Below are positions 36,518 to 45,771 of a stretch of 64,000 nucleotides of DNA, one piece after another. The stretch is from NCBI RefSeq assembly GCF_042647165.1, contig NZ_JBHRUV010000046.1; one strand, written 5' to 3'. Both the position numbers and the translations under genes were made by a program. Each line of letters starts with the position of its first letter. Position 1 is the first letter of the stretch. The notes beneath the pieces are model-generated. The model searched no databases. It saw nothing but the letters and a program-made list of their open reading frames with translations, and had not been told where the DNA came from. Origin of the DNA: Camelimonas abortus (lineage in GTDB: Bacteria; Pseudomonadota; Alphaproteobacteria; Rhizobiales; Beijerinckiaceae).

Positions 36518-37177
36518 ATGAGCGTACGTCGTCTGGCCCCGCCCGAGTTACAGCCGGCTGAGTTCGCCTTCACGCCGGAGAACGCCGCGTGGGCCGCAGC
36601 CCAGATCGCCAAATATCCGGAGGGTCGCCAGCGCTCGGCGGTCATTCCGCTGCTGTGGCGGGCCCAGGCCCAGGCCGGCGGCTGGCTGCCCCGGTGCGCC
36701 ATCGAGCACGTGGCCGACCTGCTTGGCATGCCCTACATTCGCGCGCTCGAGATCGCGACCTTCTACACCATGTTCCGCCTGGAGCCGGTGGGCCGCTTCT
36801 TCGTGCAGCTGTGCGGCACCACCCACTGCATGGTATGCGGCGCCCATGACCTGCGCGCGGCGCTGCAGGAGTTCATCGGTCCCGAGAACACCGTGACCGC
36901 CGACGGCAATTTCAGCTGGCAGGAGGTTGAGTGCCTCGGCGCCTGCTGCAACGCGCCGATGGTGCAGATCAACGACGACTATTACGAAGATCTTACGCCG
37001 GAGATCCTGATCGGCGTCCTGAAGGATCTCGCCGCGGGCAGGCCGGTGAAGCCCGGGCCGCAGCAGGGCCGCAACGCGGCCGAGCCGAAGGGCAGGCTGA
37101 CCTCGCTGACCGATCCGTCGCTTTATGACGGTTCGGTGGTCGGCGCGTGGCGCGCCAGGTTCGCGCAGAAGGACTGA
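36518..37177 (+). CDS. nuoE: NADH-quinone oxidoreductase subunit E
   Basis: The 24-kDa subunit with [2Fe-2S] cluster N1a. The 219-residue product shows the four ligands as CGTTHC (CxxxxC) and CLGAC (CxxxC) in VECLGACCNAPMVQINDDYYED. The helical N-terminal part matches FAFTPENAAWAAAQIAKYP. About 60 C-terminal residues (from KPGPQQGRNAAEPKG) form the variable extension typical of alphaproteobacterial NuoE. It is followed by nuoF after four bases. Confidence 0.96.
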   Translation: MSVRRLAPPELQPAEFAFTPENAAWAAAQIAKYPEGRQRSAVIPLLWRAQAQAGGWLPRCAIEHVADLLGMPYIRALEIATFYTMFRLEPVGRFFVQLCGTTHCMVCGAHDLRAALQEFIGPENTVTADGNFSWQEVECLGACCNAPMVQINDDYYEDLTPEILIGVLKDLAAGRPVKPGPQQGRNAAEPKGRLTSLTDPSLYDGSVVGAWRARFAQKD

Positions 37178-37181
37178 GGCC

Positions 37182-38480
37182 ATGCTGTCGGACAAGGATC
37201 GCATCTTCACCAATCTCTACGGCCTCCATTCCCCTGGCCTGCAGGAGGCCATGCGCCGCGGCGCCTGGGACGGCACGAAGTTCCTGCTTGAGATGGGGCG
37301 GGACTGGATCATCGACGAGATGAAAAAGTCCAACCTGCGCGGCCGCGGCGGCGCCGGCTTCCCCACCGGCCTGAAATGGTCGTTCATGCCGAAGCAGGGC
37401 GACCGGCCGCACTATCTGGTCATCAACGGCGACGAGTCGGAGCCGGGCACCTGCAAGGACCGCGAGATCCTGCGCCACGATCCGCACCTGCTCATTGAAG
37501 GCGCGATGCTCGCCGCCTTCGCCATCGGGGCCCACGCCGCCTACATTTACATCCGCGGCGAGTTCATCGCCGAGCGCGAGGCGCTGCAGCGCGCCGTGGA
37601 CGAGGCGTACGCCGCCCGTCTCATCGGCAAGGACAACATCCACGGCTATCCGTTTGATTTTTATATCCACCACGGCGCCGGCGCCTATGTCTGCGGCGAG
37701 GAGACGGCGCTGCTGGAGAGCCTTGAGGGCAAGAAGGGCATGCCGCGGCTGAAGCCGCCGTTCCCGGCCAACATGGGCCTCTACGGCTGCCCGACCACGG
37801 TCAACAACGTGGAGTCGATCGCCGTCGCCGGCACGATCCTGCGGCGCGGCGCCGAGTGGTTCAACAGCATCGGCCGGCCCAACAACGTCGGTCCCAAGCT
37901 GTTCGGCATCTCCGGCCACGTGAACACGCCCTGCGTGGTGGAGGAGGCGATGGGCATCCCGTTCCGCGAGCTCATCGAGCGTCATGGCGGCGGCGTGCGC
38001 GGCGGCTGGGACAACCTGCTGGGCATCATTCCCGGCGGCGCCTCGTGCCCGGTCATTCCCGCGCACCTGTGCGAAGACCTGATCATGGACTTCGACGGCT
38101 GCCGCGCCGCCACCTCCAGCTTCGGCACCGGCGGCGTGCTGGTGATGGACAAGTCCACGGACATCATCCGCGCCATCGCCCGCCTGTCGTACTTCTTCAA
38201 GCATGAGAGCTGCGGCCAGTGCACGCCGTGCCGCGAAGGCACCGGCTGGATGTGGCGCGTCGTCAGCCGCATGGCCGAGGGCCGCGCCCACAAGCGCGAG
38301 ATCGACATGCTGTTCGACGTCAGCAAGCAGATCGAGGGGCACACCATCTGCGCGCTGGGCGACGCCGCGGCGTGGCCGATCCAGGGCCTGATCCGTCACT
38401 TCCGTCCGGAGATCGAGAAGCGGATCGACCAGTATGCGGCCAATCCGCATCCCGACCCGCTGCCGGCGGCGGCCGGATAA
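37182..38480 (+). CDS. nuoF: NADH-quinone oxidoreductase subunit F
   Basis: The NADH- and FMN-binding subunit, 432 residues. The NADH/FMN loop is GRGGAGFPTGLKWSFMPK and NGDESEPGTCKDREI follows. GAGAYVCGEETALLESLEG is the second FMN element. The N3 [4Fe-4S] ligands are in ESCGQCTPCREG (CxxCxxC) with the distant Cys in TICALGDAAAWP. The start follows the nuoE stop by four bases. Confidence 0.97.
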   Translation: MLSDKDRIFTNLYGLHSPGLQEAMRRGAWDGTKFLLEMGRDWIIDEMKKSNLRGRGGAGFPTGLKWSFMPKQGDRPHYLVINGDESEPGTCKDREILRHDPHLLIEGAMLAAFAIGAHAAYIYIRGEFIAEREALQRAVDEAYAARLIGKDNIHGYPFDFYIHHGAGAYVCGEETALLESLEGKKGMPRLKPPFPANMGLYGCPTTVNNVESIAVAGTILRRGAEWFNSIGRPNNVGPKLFGISGHVNTPCVVEEAMGIPFRELIERHGGGVRGGWDNLLGIIPGGASCPVIPAHLCEDLIMDFDGCRAATSSFGTGGVLVMDKSTDIIRAIARLSYFFKHESCGQCTPCREGTGWMWRVVSRMAEGRAHKREIDMLFDVSKQIEGHTICALGDAAAWPIQGLIRHFRPEIEKRIDQYAANPHPDPLPAAAG

Positions 38481-38567
38481 GGGCCGCACCGCCAACCCGT
38501 TCGCGCCGGCCGGCGGGCCGACGCCGCAAGTTCAAGGGCCCAACGTCGCCTGAGACGGAAGGAAGCC

Positions 38568-40646
38568 ATGCCGAAGCTGATTGTCGACGGAAAAGAGATT
38601 GAGGTCCCGGCGGAGTACACGCTGCTCCAGGCCTGCGAGGCCGCCGGCGCCGAGATCCCGCGTTTCTGCTATCACGAGCGGCTGTCCATCGCCGGCAACT
38701 GCCGCATGTGCCTCGTGGAGGTGCAGGGCGGTCCGCCGAAGCCGGTGGCTTCCTGCGCCATGGGCGTGCGCGACCTGCGTCCGGGCCCCAACGGCGAGCC
38801 GCCGGTGGTGTTCACCCGGTCGCCCATGGTGAAGAAGGCCCGCGAGGGCGTGATGGAGTTCCTGCTGGTCAATCACCCGCTGGACTGCCCGATCTGCGAC
38901 CAGGGCGGCGAGTGCGACCTGCAGGACCAGGCCATGGCCTACGGCGTCGACACCAGCCGTTTCCATGAGAACAAGCGCGCCGTTGAGGACAAGTACATCG
39001 GTCCGCTGGTGCGCACCTCCATGAACCGCTGCATCCACTGCACCCGCTGCGTGCGCTTCACCAGCGAGGTGGCGGGCGTGGGCGACCTCGGCGCCATCGG
39101 CCGCGGCGAGGACATGGAGATCACCACCTATCTCGAGCACGCCATGGGCTCGGAGCTGCAGGGCAACGTCATCGACCTGTGCCCGGTGGGCGCGCTGACC
39201 TCGAAGCCCTACCAGTTCCGCGCCCGGCCGTGGGAGCTGGTCAAGACCGAGTCCGTGGACGTGATGGACGCGGTCGGCTCCGCCATCCGCATCGACACCC
39301 GCGGCCGCGAGGTGATGCGCATCCTGCCGGTGGTCAACGAGGACGTGAACGAGGAGTGGATCTCCGACAAGACCCGCTTCGTCTGGGACGGCCTCAGGAC
39401 CCAGCGCCTTGACCGCCCCTATGTGCGCGAGGACGGCCGCCTGCGCCCCGCCTCGTGGAGCGAGGCCTTCGCCGTGATCGCCGGGCGCCTGAAGGGCGTG
39501 GACGGCAGGCGCGTCGGCGCCATCGCCGGCGACCTGTGCGCGGTGGAGGAGATGTTCGCCCTTCGCCAGCTGATGCAGGCGCTGGGCTCGCCCAACATCG
39601 ACTGCCGCCAGGACGGCGCCCGCCTCAACCCGGCCTTCGGCCGCGGCAGCTACCTGTTCAACGCCACCATCGCCGGCATTGAGGACGCGGACGCCATCCT
39701 CATCATCGGCTCCAACCCGCGCCGTGAGGCGGCGGTGCTCAACGCCCGCATCCGCAAGCGCTGGCTGCAGACCGGCCTGAGGGTGGCCTATGTGGGCGAG
39801 CCGATGCAGCTGACCTGCCCGGCCGAGCAGCTGGGCGCGGGCGCCCAGACGCTGGTGGAGCTGGCCAACGGCGCCCATCCGTTCGTTGAGGTCCTGCGCC
39901 AGGCGCAGCGGCCGCTGATCATCGTCGGCCAGGGCGCGCTGGCCCGCCGCGACGGCGCGGCCGTGTTCGCCGCCGCCACCCGCCTTGCGGTGGACGTGGG
40001 CGCCATCGGCGACGACTGGAACGGCCTCAGCGTGCTGCACGCCGCGGCGGCGCGCGTCGGCGGCCTCGACGTCGGCTTCGTGCCGGGGGAGGGCGGTCTC
40101 TCCGCCTGGGAGATGGTCGCTCCCGGCGCGCTCGACGTGCTGTACCTGCTCGGCGCCGACGAGATCGAGGCGGCGCCCGGCGCCTTCGTCATCTATCAGG
40201 GCAGCCACGGCGACCGCGGCGCCCACCGCGCCGACGTGGTGCTGCCGGGCGCGGCCTATCCGGAGAAGTCCGGCATTTACGTCAACACCGAGGGGCGGGC
40301 GCAGCTGGCCGACCGCGCCTCCTTCCCGCCGGGCGAGGCGCGCGAGGACTGGGCCATCATCCGCGCCCTGTCGGAAGCGCTCGGCGCGCGGCTGCCTTAT
40401 GACAACCTGGGCCAGCTGCGCGCGGCGCTTTACGCCGAGGTTCCGCACATGGCGGAGCACGGCGTGGTCACGCCCGGGGCCCTCGACCTGCCGGCGATCG
40501 CCGCGGCCATCGGCCAGATGGACCCTGCGCCCTTCGCCAGCACGGTGACCGATTTCTACCTGACCAACCCCATCGCCCGCGCCTCGGCGGTGATGGCGGA
40601 ATGTTCGGCGCTGGCGCGCGGCGCCGTCGCCCAGGCTGCTGAGTAA
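38568..40646 (+). CDS. nuoG: NADH-quinone oxidoreductase subunit G
   Basis: The 75-kDa subunit carrying several clusters, 692 residues. N-terminal [2Fe-2S] ligands lie in PRFCYHERLSIAGNCRMCLVEV plus a later Cys. A His/Cys-ligated cluster fits HPLDCPICDQGGECDLQDQ, and a [4Fe-4S] cluster fits RCIHCTRCVRFTSEVAG with CPVGALTSKPYQFRARPWE. The C-terminal part is the molybdopterin-oxidoreductase-like domain without cofactor. Length matches mitochondrial-type NuoG rather than the longer E. coli protein. GGAAGG before the ATG is the ribosome binding site. Confidence 0.97.
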   Translation: MPKLIVDGKEIEVPAEYTLLQACEAAGAEIPRFCYHERLSIAGNCRMCLVEVQGGPPKPVASCAMGVRDLRPGPNGEPPVVFTRSPMVKKAREGVMEFLLVNHPLDCPICDQGGECDLQDQAMAYGVDTSRFHENKRAVEDKYIGPLVRTSMNRCIHCTRCVRFTSEVAGVGDLGAIGRGEDMEITTYLEHAMGSELQGNVIDLCPVGALTSKPYQFRARPWELVKTESVDVMDAVGSAIRIDTRGREVMRILPVVNEDVNEEWISDKTRFVWDGLRTQRLDRPYVREDGRLRPASWSEAFAVIAGRLKGVDGRRVGAIAGDLCAVEEMFALRQLMQALGSPNIDCRQDGARLNPAFGRGSYLFNATIAGIEDADAILIIGSNPRREAAVLNARIRKRWLQTGLRVAYVGEPMQLTCPAEQLGAGAQTLVELANGAHPFVEVLRQAQRPLIIVGQGALARRDGAAVFAAATRLAVDVGAIGDDWNGLSVLHAAAARVGGLDVGFVPGEGGLSAWEMVAPGALDVLYLLGADEIEAAPGAFVIYQGSHGDRGAHRADVVLPGAAYPEKSGIYVNTEGRAQLADRASFPPGEAREDWAIIRALSEALGARLPYDNLGQLRAALYAEVPHMAEHGVVTPGALDLPAIAAAIGQMDPAPFASTVTDFYLTNPIARASAVMAECSALARGAVAQAAE

Positions 40647-40657
40647 GGGGAGCCGCG

Positions 40658-41710
40658 ATGTCGTTCTGGGATGGACTCCTGCACGTCCTGCTCATCGCCC
40701 TGCAGAGCGTGGCGCTGCTGGTGGCGCTGCTGCTGTTCACGGCGTACTACCTGCTCGCCGACCGCAAGATCTGGGCGGCCGTGCAGCTGCGCCGCGGCCC
40801 CAATGTGGTGGGCGCCTTCGGCCTGCTGCAGTCCTTCGCCGACCTGTTCAAGTTCGTGCTCAAGGAGCCGGTGATCCCGGCGGGCTCCAACAAGGGCCTG
40901 TTCCTGCTGGCGCCGCTGATCACCGGCGTGCTGGCGCTGTCCGCCTGGGCGGTGGTTCCGGTCAACGCCGGCTGGGTGGTGGCCGACATCAACGTCGGCA
41001 TCCTGTTCATTCTCGCCATCTCGTCGCTGATGGTCTACGGCACCATCATGGCCGGCTGGTCGTCGAACTCGAAGTACCCGTTCCTGTCGGCGCTGCGCGC
41101 CACGGCGCAGATGGTGAGCTATGAGGTCTCCATCGGCTTCGTGCTGGTGACGGTGCTGATGTGCGCCGGCACGCTCAACATCTCCGGCATCGTGGCGGCC
41201 CAGGAGTCGCGCGGCCTGGCGACGCTGCTCGGCGTCCCGCAGCTCACCTTCCTGAACTGGTACGTCATTCCGCTGTTCCCGATGTTCGTGATCTTCCTGA
41301 TCTCGACCCTCGCGGAGACCAACCGTCCGCCCTTCGACCTGGCGGAGGCGGAATCCGAGCTCGTCGCCGGCTTCATGGTGGAGTATTCCTCCACGCCGTA
41401 CCTGCTGTTCATGCTCGGCGAGTACATCGCCATCCTGACCATGTGCGCGATGGGCGCCCTGCTGTTCATGGGCGGCTGGTCGGCGCCGGTTAACCTCCCG
41501 CCCTTCACCTGGGTGCCGGGCGTGGTGTGGTTCATCCTCAAGCTGTCGGTGATGTTCTTCTTCATCGCCATGGCCAAGGCGATGGTTCCGCGCTACCGCT
41601 ACGACCAGCTGATGCGTCTGGGCTGGAAGGTGTTCCTGCCCATCTCGCTGGTCATGGTGGTGGTCGTGGCGGCGTTCCTGCACTTCACCGGCTTCGCGCC
41701 CGGCGCATGA
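40658..41710 (+). CDS. nuoH: NADH-quinone oxidoreductase subunit H
   Basis: The membrane subunit that completes the quinone cavity, 350 residues with about eight helices. Conserved loops RKIWAAVQLRRGPNVVGAFGLLQ, GGWSSNSKYPFLSALRATAQMVSYE and ETNRPPFDLAEAESELVAGF are intact. The start follows GGGGAGCCGCG, 11 bases after nuoG. Its stop codon overlaps the start of the next small frame (ATGA). Confidence 0.97.
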   Translation: MSFWDGLLHVLLIALQSVALLVALLLFTAYYLLADRKIWAAVQLRRGPNVVGAFGLLQSFADLFKFVLKEPVIPAGSNKGLFLLAPLITGVLALSAWAVVPVNAGWVVADINVGILFILAISSLMVYGTIMAGWSSNSKYPFLSALRATAQMVSYEVSIGFVLVTVLMCAGTLNISGIVAAQESRGLATLLGVPQLTFLNWYVIPLFPMFVIFLISTLAETNRPPFDLAEAESELVAGFMVEYSSTPYLLFMLGEYIAILTMCAMGALLFMGGWSAPVNLPPFTWVPGVVWFILKLSVMFFFIAMAKAMVPRYRYDQLMRLGWKVFLPISLVMVVVVAAFLHFTGFAPGA

Positions 41711-41955
41711 CGCAGCTTCCCGCGGCGGCGCTGGCCGGCGCCGCCATCGGCCTGGCGATGGCCGCGCTGCAGGTGGTTCTGGTCCAGTCGTTCGCCGCCC
41801 GGGCCATCGAGCGGGAGACGGAAGGGGAAGGTCCGTCCCCGGATGAGGGCGAGTTCCGGAAGCGGCTGGCGCTGACGCGCCGGCTGGTCTGGTCGTCCCT
41901 CGCGGTTCTGCCGCTGGCGGGCGCGCTGCTGGGCGCGCTGGTCAGCAGGATCTGA
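41707..41955 (+). CDS. Small two-helix membrane protein inside the nuo operon
   Basis: An 82-residue frame overlapping the nuoH stop by four bases (ATGA), the same coupling seen between nuoC and nuoD. Two hydrophobic helices are predicted: about residues 5-30 (AAALAGAAIGLAMAALQVVL) and 61-80 (VWSSLAVLPLAGALLGALV). They are linked by a charged loop rich in Glu and Arg (ERETEGEGPSPDEGEFRKR). It is not one of the 14 core subunits and I do not recognise it. Coupling and position suggest a role in, or assembly of, the membrane arm near NuoH, but that is inference. It is followed by a long hairpin and then nuoI. Confidence 0.65.
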   Translation: MTQLPAAALAGAAIGLAMAALQVVLVQSFAARAIERETEGEGPSPDEGEFRKRLALTRRLVWSSLAVLPLAGALLGALVSRI

Positions 41956-41984
41956 GCCGCCAGCCCGGCAGGGCTGGGCGGCTC
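41954..41984 (+). other. 13-bp hairpin between the small frame and nuoI
   Basis: GAGCCGCC-AGCCC (41954-41966), loop GGCA, GGGCT-G-GGCGGCTC (41971-41984): thirteen pairs with one bulged G, overlapping the stop codon of the small frame. There is no T run, so it is more likely an mRNA stability or processing element than a terminator. Confidence 0.6.
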
Positions 41985-42043
41985 GCGACAACATCCTGTC
42001 GGGGCGGCCGCGCGCGGCCTCCTGACGCTGAGGAGTGGAGATC

Positions 42044-42532
42044 ATGGCGATCGGCCAGACGGTGTCGTCGTTGTTCCTGAAGGAGTTCGTGTCGGCGTTC
42101 TTCCTGTCGATGCGCTACTTCTTCCGGCCGAAGGCGACGCTCAACTATCCCTTCGAGAAGGGGCAGCTGTCGCCGCGCTTCCGTGGCGAACACGCCCTGC
42201 GCCGCTATCCCAATGGCCAGGAGCGCTGCATCGCCTGCAAGCTGTGCGAGGCCATCTGCCCGGCGCAGGCGATCACCATCGAGGCCGGCCCGCGCCGCAA
42301 CGACGGCACGCGCCGCACCACCCGCTACGACATCGACATGGTGAAATGCATCTACTGCGGCATGTGCCAGGAGGCCTGCCCGGTGGACGCGATCGTCGAG
42401 GGCCCCAACTACGAGTTCGCCGTGGAGACGCGCGAGGAGCTCTATTACGACAAGGCGAAGCTCCTCGATAACGGCGACCGGTGGGAGCGCGAGATCGCGC
42501 GCAACATCGCCATGGACGCCCCGTACCGCTGA
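42044..42532 (+). CDS. nuoI: NADH-quinone oxidoreductase subunit I
   Basis: The ferredoxin-like subunit with clusters N6a and N6b, 162 residues. The two ligand sets are Cys62-x2-Cys65-x2-Cys68-x3-Cys72 (RCIACKLCEAICP) and Cys102-x2-Cys105-x2-Cys108-x3-Cys112 (KCIYCGMCQEACP). The N-terminal amphipathic segment and MRYFFRPKATLNYPFEKG match the family. Start at the ATG four bases after GGAG; three earlier in-frame codons are rejected. Confidence 0.97.
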   Translation: MAIGQTVSSLFLKEFVSAFFLSMRYFFRPKATLNYPFEKGQLSPRFRGEHALRRYPNGQERCIACKLCEAICPAQAITIEAGPRRNDGTRRTTRYDIDMVKCIYCGMCQEACPVDAIVEGPNYEFAVETREELYYDKAKLLDNGDRWEREIARNIAMDAPYR

Positions 42533-42647
42533 TAACCAGTTTCCAGAACGCCCCGCGCCTGAGGCGCCGGGGCGGCCACCCCAGGGCCTTTCCGGCTACA
42601 GCGCATGGCGCAGGCAGGCCGGCCAGGGCTGTCAAGGACGCAGACGG

Positions 42648-43256
42648 ATGATCGCCGCAGCAGTCTTCTTCTACATCTTCTCGGCAGTGGCCGTAGCCTC
42701 GGCGCTCATGGTGATCGCTTCGCGCAATCCCGTGCATTCGGTCCTGTTCCTGATCCTGACCTTCGCGAACGTCACCGGCCTGTTCATCCTGCTGGGCGCC
42801 GAGTTCCTGGGGCTGCTGCTGGTCATCGTCTACGTCGGCGCGGTCGCGGTGCTGTTCCTGTTCGTGGTGATGATGCTGGACGTGGACTTCGCCGCGCTGA
42901 AGAAGGGCGCGCTGCAGTACGCGCCGGTGGGCGCGCTGGTCGGGATCGCGCTGCTGGCCGAGCTGCTGTTGGTGATCGGCGCCTGGCTGGCGCCGGGCGG
43001 CCTGCCGCGCGCCGGCGCCGCTCCCATCCCGCAGGGGATCACCAACACCGAGGCGCTGGCGCGGGTGCTGTACACGGACTTCGTCCTTTACTTCCAGCTG
43101 GCCGGCCTCGTGCTGCTGGTGGCCATGATCGGCGCCATCGTGCTGACCCTGCGCCACAAGCCGAACGTGCGCCGCCAGGACATCGCCCGCCAGGTGGCGC
43201 GCACGAAGGAAGACGTCATCGAGCTGCGGAAGACGCCCTTCCGTCGCGGCCTCTGA
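42648..43256 (+). CDS. nuoJ: NADH-quinone oxidoreductase subunit J
   Basis: A membrane-arm subunit, 202 residues with five helices. ASRNPVHSVLFLILTFANVTGLFILLGAEFLGLLLVIVYVGAVAVLFLFVVMMLDVDF-type sequence (about residues 24-85) includes the pi-bulge helix region implicated in coupling. The C-terminus is polar (RQDIARQVARTKEDVIELRK). It is followed by nuoK after 11 bases. Confidence 0.96.
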   Translation: MIAAAVFFYIFSAVAVASALMVIASRNPVHSVLFLILTFANVTGLFILLGAEFLGLLLVIVYVGAVAVLFLFVVMMLDVDFAALKKGALQYAPVGALVGIALLAELLLVIGAWLAPGGLPRAGAAPIPQGITNTEALARVLYTDFVLYFQLAGLVLLVAMIGAIVLTLRHKPNVRRQDIARQVARTKEDVIELRKTPFRRGL

Positions 43257-43267
43257 GGAGCATCGCC

Positions 43268-43576
43268 ATGATCATCGGGCTTGGCCACTATCTCACCGTC
43301 GCCGCCATCCTGTTCACCATCGGCGTGTTCGGCATCTTCCTGAACCGCAAGAACGTCATCGTCATCCTGATGTCCGTCGAGCTGCTGCTGCTGGCGGTGA
43401 ACCTCAACATGGTGACGTTCTCCAGCTTCCTCGGCGACATGATGGGGCAGGTGTTCTCGCTGATGGTGCTCACCGTCGCCGCGGCCGAGACCGCCATCGG
43501 CCTCGCCATCCTGGTCGTGTTCTTCCGCAACCGCGGCTCCATCGCGGTGGAGGACGTGAACACGCTGAAGGGCTGA
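43268..43576 (+). CDS. nuoK: NADH-quinone oxidoreductase subunit K
   Basis: A 102-residue three-helix subunit. The conserved membrane glutamates are in LMSVELLLLAVNL (about residue 38) and AAAETAIGLAILV (about residue 74). The ATG follows TGAGGAG. A 218-bp gap follows before nuoL, the largest inside this operon; it holds a 7-bp hairpin GCCCCGC/GCGGGGC at 43595-43611 and no gene. Confidence 0.97.
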   Translation: MIIGLGHYLTVAAILFTIGVFGIFLNRKNVIVILMSVELLLLAVNLNMVTFSSFLGDMMGQVFSLMVLTVAAAETAIGLAILVVFFRNRGSIAVEDVNTLKG

Positions 43577-43794
43577 CGCCGGCCGCCAGGCCCGGCCCCG
43601 CGGCGCGGGGCGGGGCGGCGGCGGTCCCAGACACGCCGGCCCGCGTGAGCTTCATGCGGGGCGGCTCCGGAACAGGCGCCGCGACAGGCTTTCCCCGGCA
43701 GGGGCGGGCAGGGGGAAACCCCGTCGCGGGGCCGTAACACGCCACAGGGCGGCGTGGCTCGCGCCGCAACCGCCCGCATGCACGAACGGCCGTC

Positions 43795-45771
43795 ATGTAT
43801 CACGCGATCGTCTTTCTTCCGCTTGCCGGATTTCTGATTGCAGGCCTCTTTGGCCGCATCATGGGGGCGCGCGCCAGCGAAATCGTCACCACGTCGCTGC
43901 TGTTTGTGGCGGCGGCGCTTTCGTGGGTGACGTTCTTTCAGGTGGCCTGGGGAACCGGCCCGGTTCAGGTGACGGTCGTCAACTGGATGACCTCCGGCGG
44001 GCTCTCCGTCGACTGGGCGCTGAAGATCGACACGCTGACCGCCGTGATGCTGGTGGTCGTGAACTCGGTGTCGGCGCTCGTGCACCTGTACTCCATCGGC
44101 TACATGCACGAGGATCCGTCGCGGCCGCGCTTCTTCGCCTACCTGTCGCTGTTCACCTTCGCCATGCTGATGCTGGTGACGGCCGACAATCTCGTGCAGA
44201 TGTTCTTCGGCTGGGAGGGCGTGGGCCTCGCCTCCTATCTGCTCATCGGCTTCTGGTATCACAAGGACTCCGCCAACGCCGCGGCGATGAAGGCCTTCGT
44301 CGTCAACCGCGTCGGCGACTTCGGCTTCCTGCTCGGCATCTTCACCGTGTTCGTGATGACCGGCTCCGTGGCCTTCGCCGACATCTTCGCGAAGGCGCCG
44401 GAGATGGCGCAGCAGTCGTTCCGCCTGCTCGGCCACGAGTGGAACGCCATGACGCTGGCCTGCCTGCTGCTGTTCATGGGCGCCATGGGCAAGTCGGCGC
44501 AGTTCCTGCTGCACACCTGGCTGCCTGACGCCATGGAGGGCCCGACGCCGGTGTCCGCCCTGATCCACGCCGCCACCATGGTGACGGCCGGCGTGTTCAT
44601 GGTCGCCCGCCTGTCGCCGCTGTTCGAGCTTGCGCCCACCGCCATGGTGGTGATGACGGTGATCGGCGCCACCACCGCCTTCTTCGCCGCCACCGTCGGC
44701 CTCGTGCAGAACGACATCAAGCGGGTCATCGCCTATTCGACCTGCTCGCAGCTCGGCTACATGTTCGTGGCGCTGGGCGTGGGCGCTTTCGGCGCCGGCG
44801 TGTTCCACCTGTTCACCCACGCCTTCTTCAAGGCGCTGCTGTTCCTTGGCGCCGGCTCGGTGATCCATGCCTGCCACCATGAGCAGGACATGCGGAAGAT
44901 GGGCGGTCTCGCCCGTTACATCCCCTTCACCATGGCCGCCATGCTGATCGGCAACCTGGCGCTGACCGGCTTCCCCTTCACCGCCGGCTATTATTCGAAG
45001 GACGCGATCATCGAGGCTTCGTTCGCCTCGCACTCGCCGGCCTCCACCTACGCCTTCCTGTGCGTTGTGGTCGCGGCGCTGTTCACCTCCTTCTATTCCT
45101 GGCGCCTGTTCTTCATGACCTTCTTCGGCGAGGCGAAGTGGAAGCACGCGGCGGCCCATGACCATGACGCTCACGCGCATGACGGCCATGGCCATGGCGA
45201 CCATACGCCTCACGAGAGCCCCGCGGTGATGATGATCCCGCTGGCGGTGCTCTCGGTCGGCGCGCTGGCCGCTGGCGCCGTGTTCGCCGGCGACTTCATC
45301 GGCGCCAGCTACGACGCCTTCTGGAAGGGCGCGCTGTTCACCGCGAAGGACAACCACATCCTGCACGACATGCACAACGTGCCTGGCTGGGTGAAGCTGT
45401 CGCCGATGGTCATGATGGTCCTCGGCTTCGTGGTGGCCTGGTGGTTCTACGTGAAGAACCCGGAGGCGCCGCGGCGTCTCGCGGCAGACCAGCCGCTCAT
45501 GTACCGGTTCCTGCTCAACAAGTGGTACTTCGACGAGATCTACGACTTCCTGTTCGTGCGTCCGGCGAAGTGGCTCGGCTCCTTCCTCTGGAAGAAGGGC
45601 GACGGCTGGCTCATCGACGGCTTCGGGCCTGACGGCGTCTCCGCCCGGGTCGTGGACGTGGCCAACCGCGCGGTGCGGCTGCAGTCCGGTTACCTCTATC
45701 ACTACGCATTCGCCATGCTGATCGGCGTTGCGCTCTTCGTCACCTGGTACCTCGTTGGAGGGGCCCACTGA
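43795..45771 (+). CDS. nuoL: NADH-quinone oxidoreductase subunit L
   Basis: The largest antiporter-like subunit, 658 residues, at the distal end of the membrane arm. The proton-channel signature GKSAQFLLHTWLPDAMEGPTPVSALIHAATMV-type block is intact (about residues 233-265), as is GWEGVGLASYLLIGFWY with its key Glu. A His/Asp-rich loop (about residues 452-475, HDHDAHAHDGHGHGDH) faces the aqueous side; similar loops are found in other proteobacterial NuoL proteins. The C-terminal lateral helix region is present. It overlaps nuoM by one base. Confidence 0.97.
   Translation: MYHAIVFLPLAGFLIAGLFGRIMGARASEIVTTSLLFVAAALSWVTFFQVAWGTGPVQVTVVNWMTSGGLSVDWALKIDTLTAVMLVVVNSVSALVHLYSIGYMHEDPSRPRFFAYLSLFTFAMLMLVTADNLVQMFFGWEGVGLASYLLIGFWYHKDSANAAAMKAFVVNRVGDFGFLLGIFTVFVMTGSVAFADIFAKAPEMAQQSFRLLGHEWNAMTLACLLLFMGAMGKSAQFLLHTWLPDAMEGPTPVSALIHAATMVTAGVFMVARLSPLFELAPTAMVVMTVIGATTAFFAATVGLVQNDIKRVIAYSTCSQLGYMFVALGVGAFGAGVFHLFTHAFFKALLFLGAGSVIHACHHEQDMRKMGGLARYIPFTMAAMLIGNLALTGFPFTAGYYSKDAIIEASFASHSPASTYAFLCVVVAALFTSFYSWRLFFMTFFGEAKWKHAAAHDHDAHAHDGHGHGDHTPHESPAVMMIPLAVLSVGALAAGAVFAGDFIGASYDAFWKGALFTAKDNHILHDMHNVPGWVKLSPMVMMVLGFVVAWWFYVKNPEAPRRLAADQPLMYRFLLNKWYFDEIYDFLFVRPAKWLGSFLWKKGDGWLIDGFGPDGVSARVVDVANRAVRLQSGYLYHYAFAMLIGVALFVTWYLVGGAH

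Noticed and set aside
43577..43794. A possible extra gene in the nuoK-nuoL gap
   Set aside because: 218 bp with no plausible frame or ribosome binding site of its own; only a small hairpin is visible.
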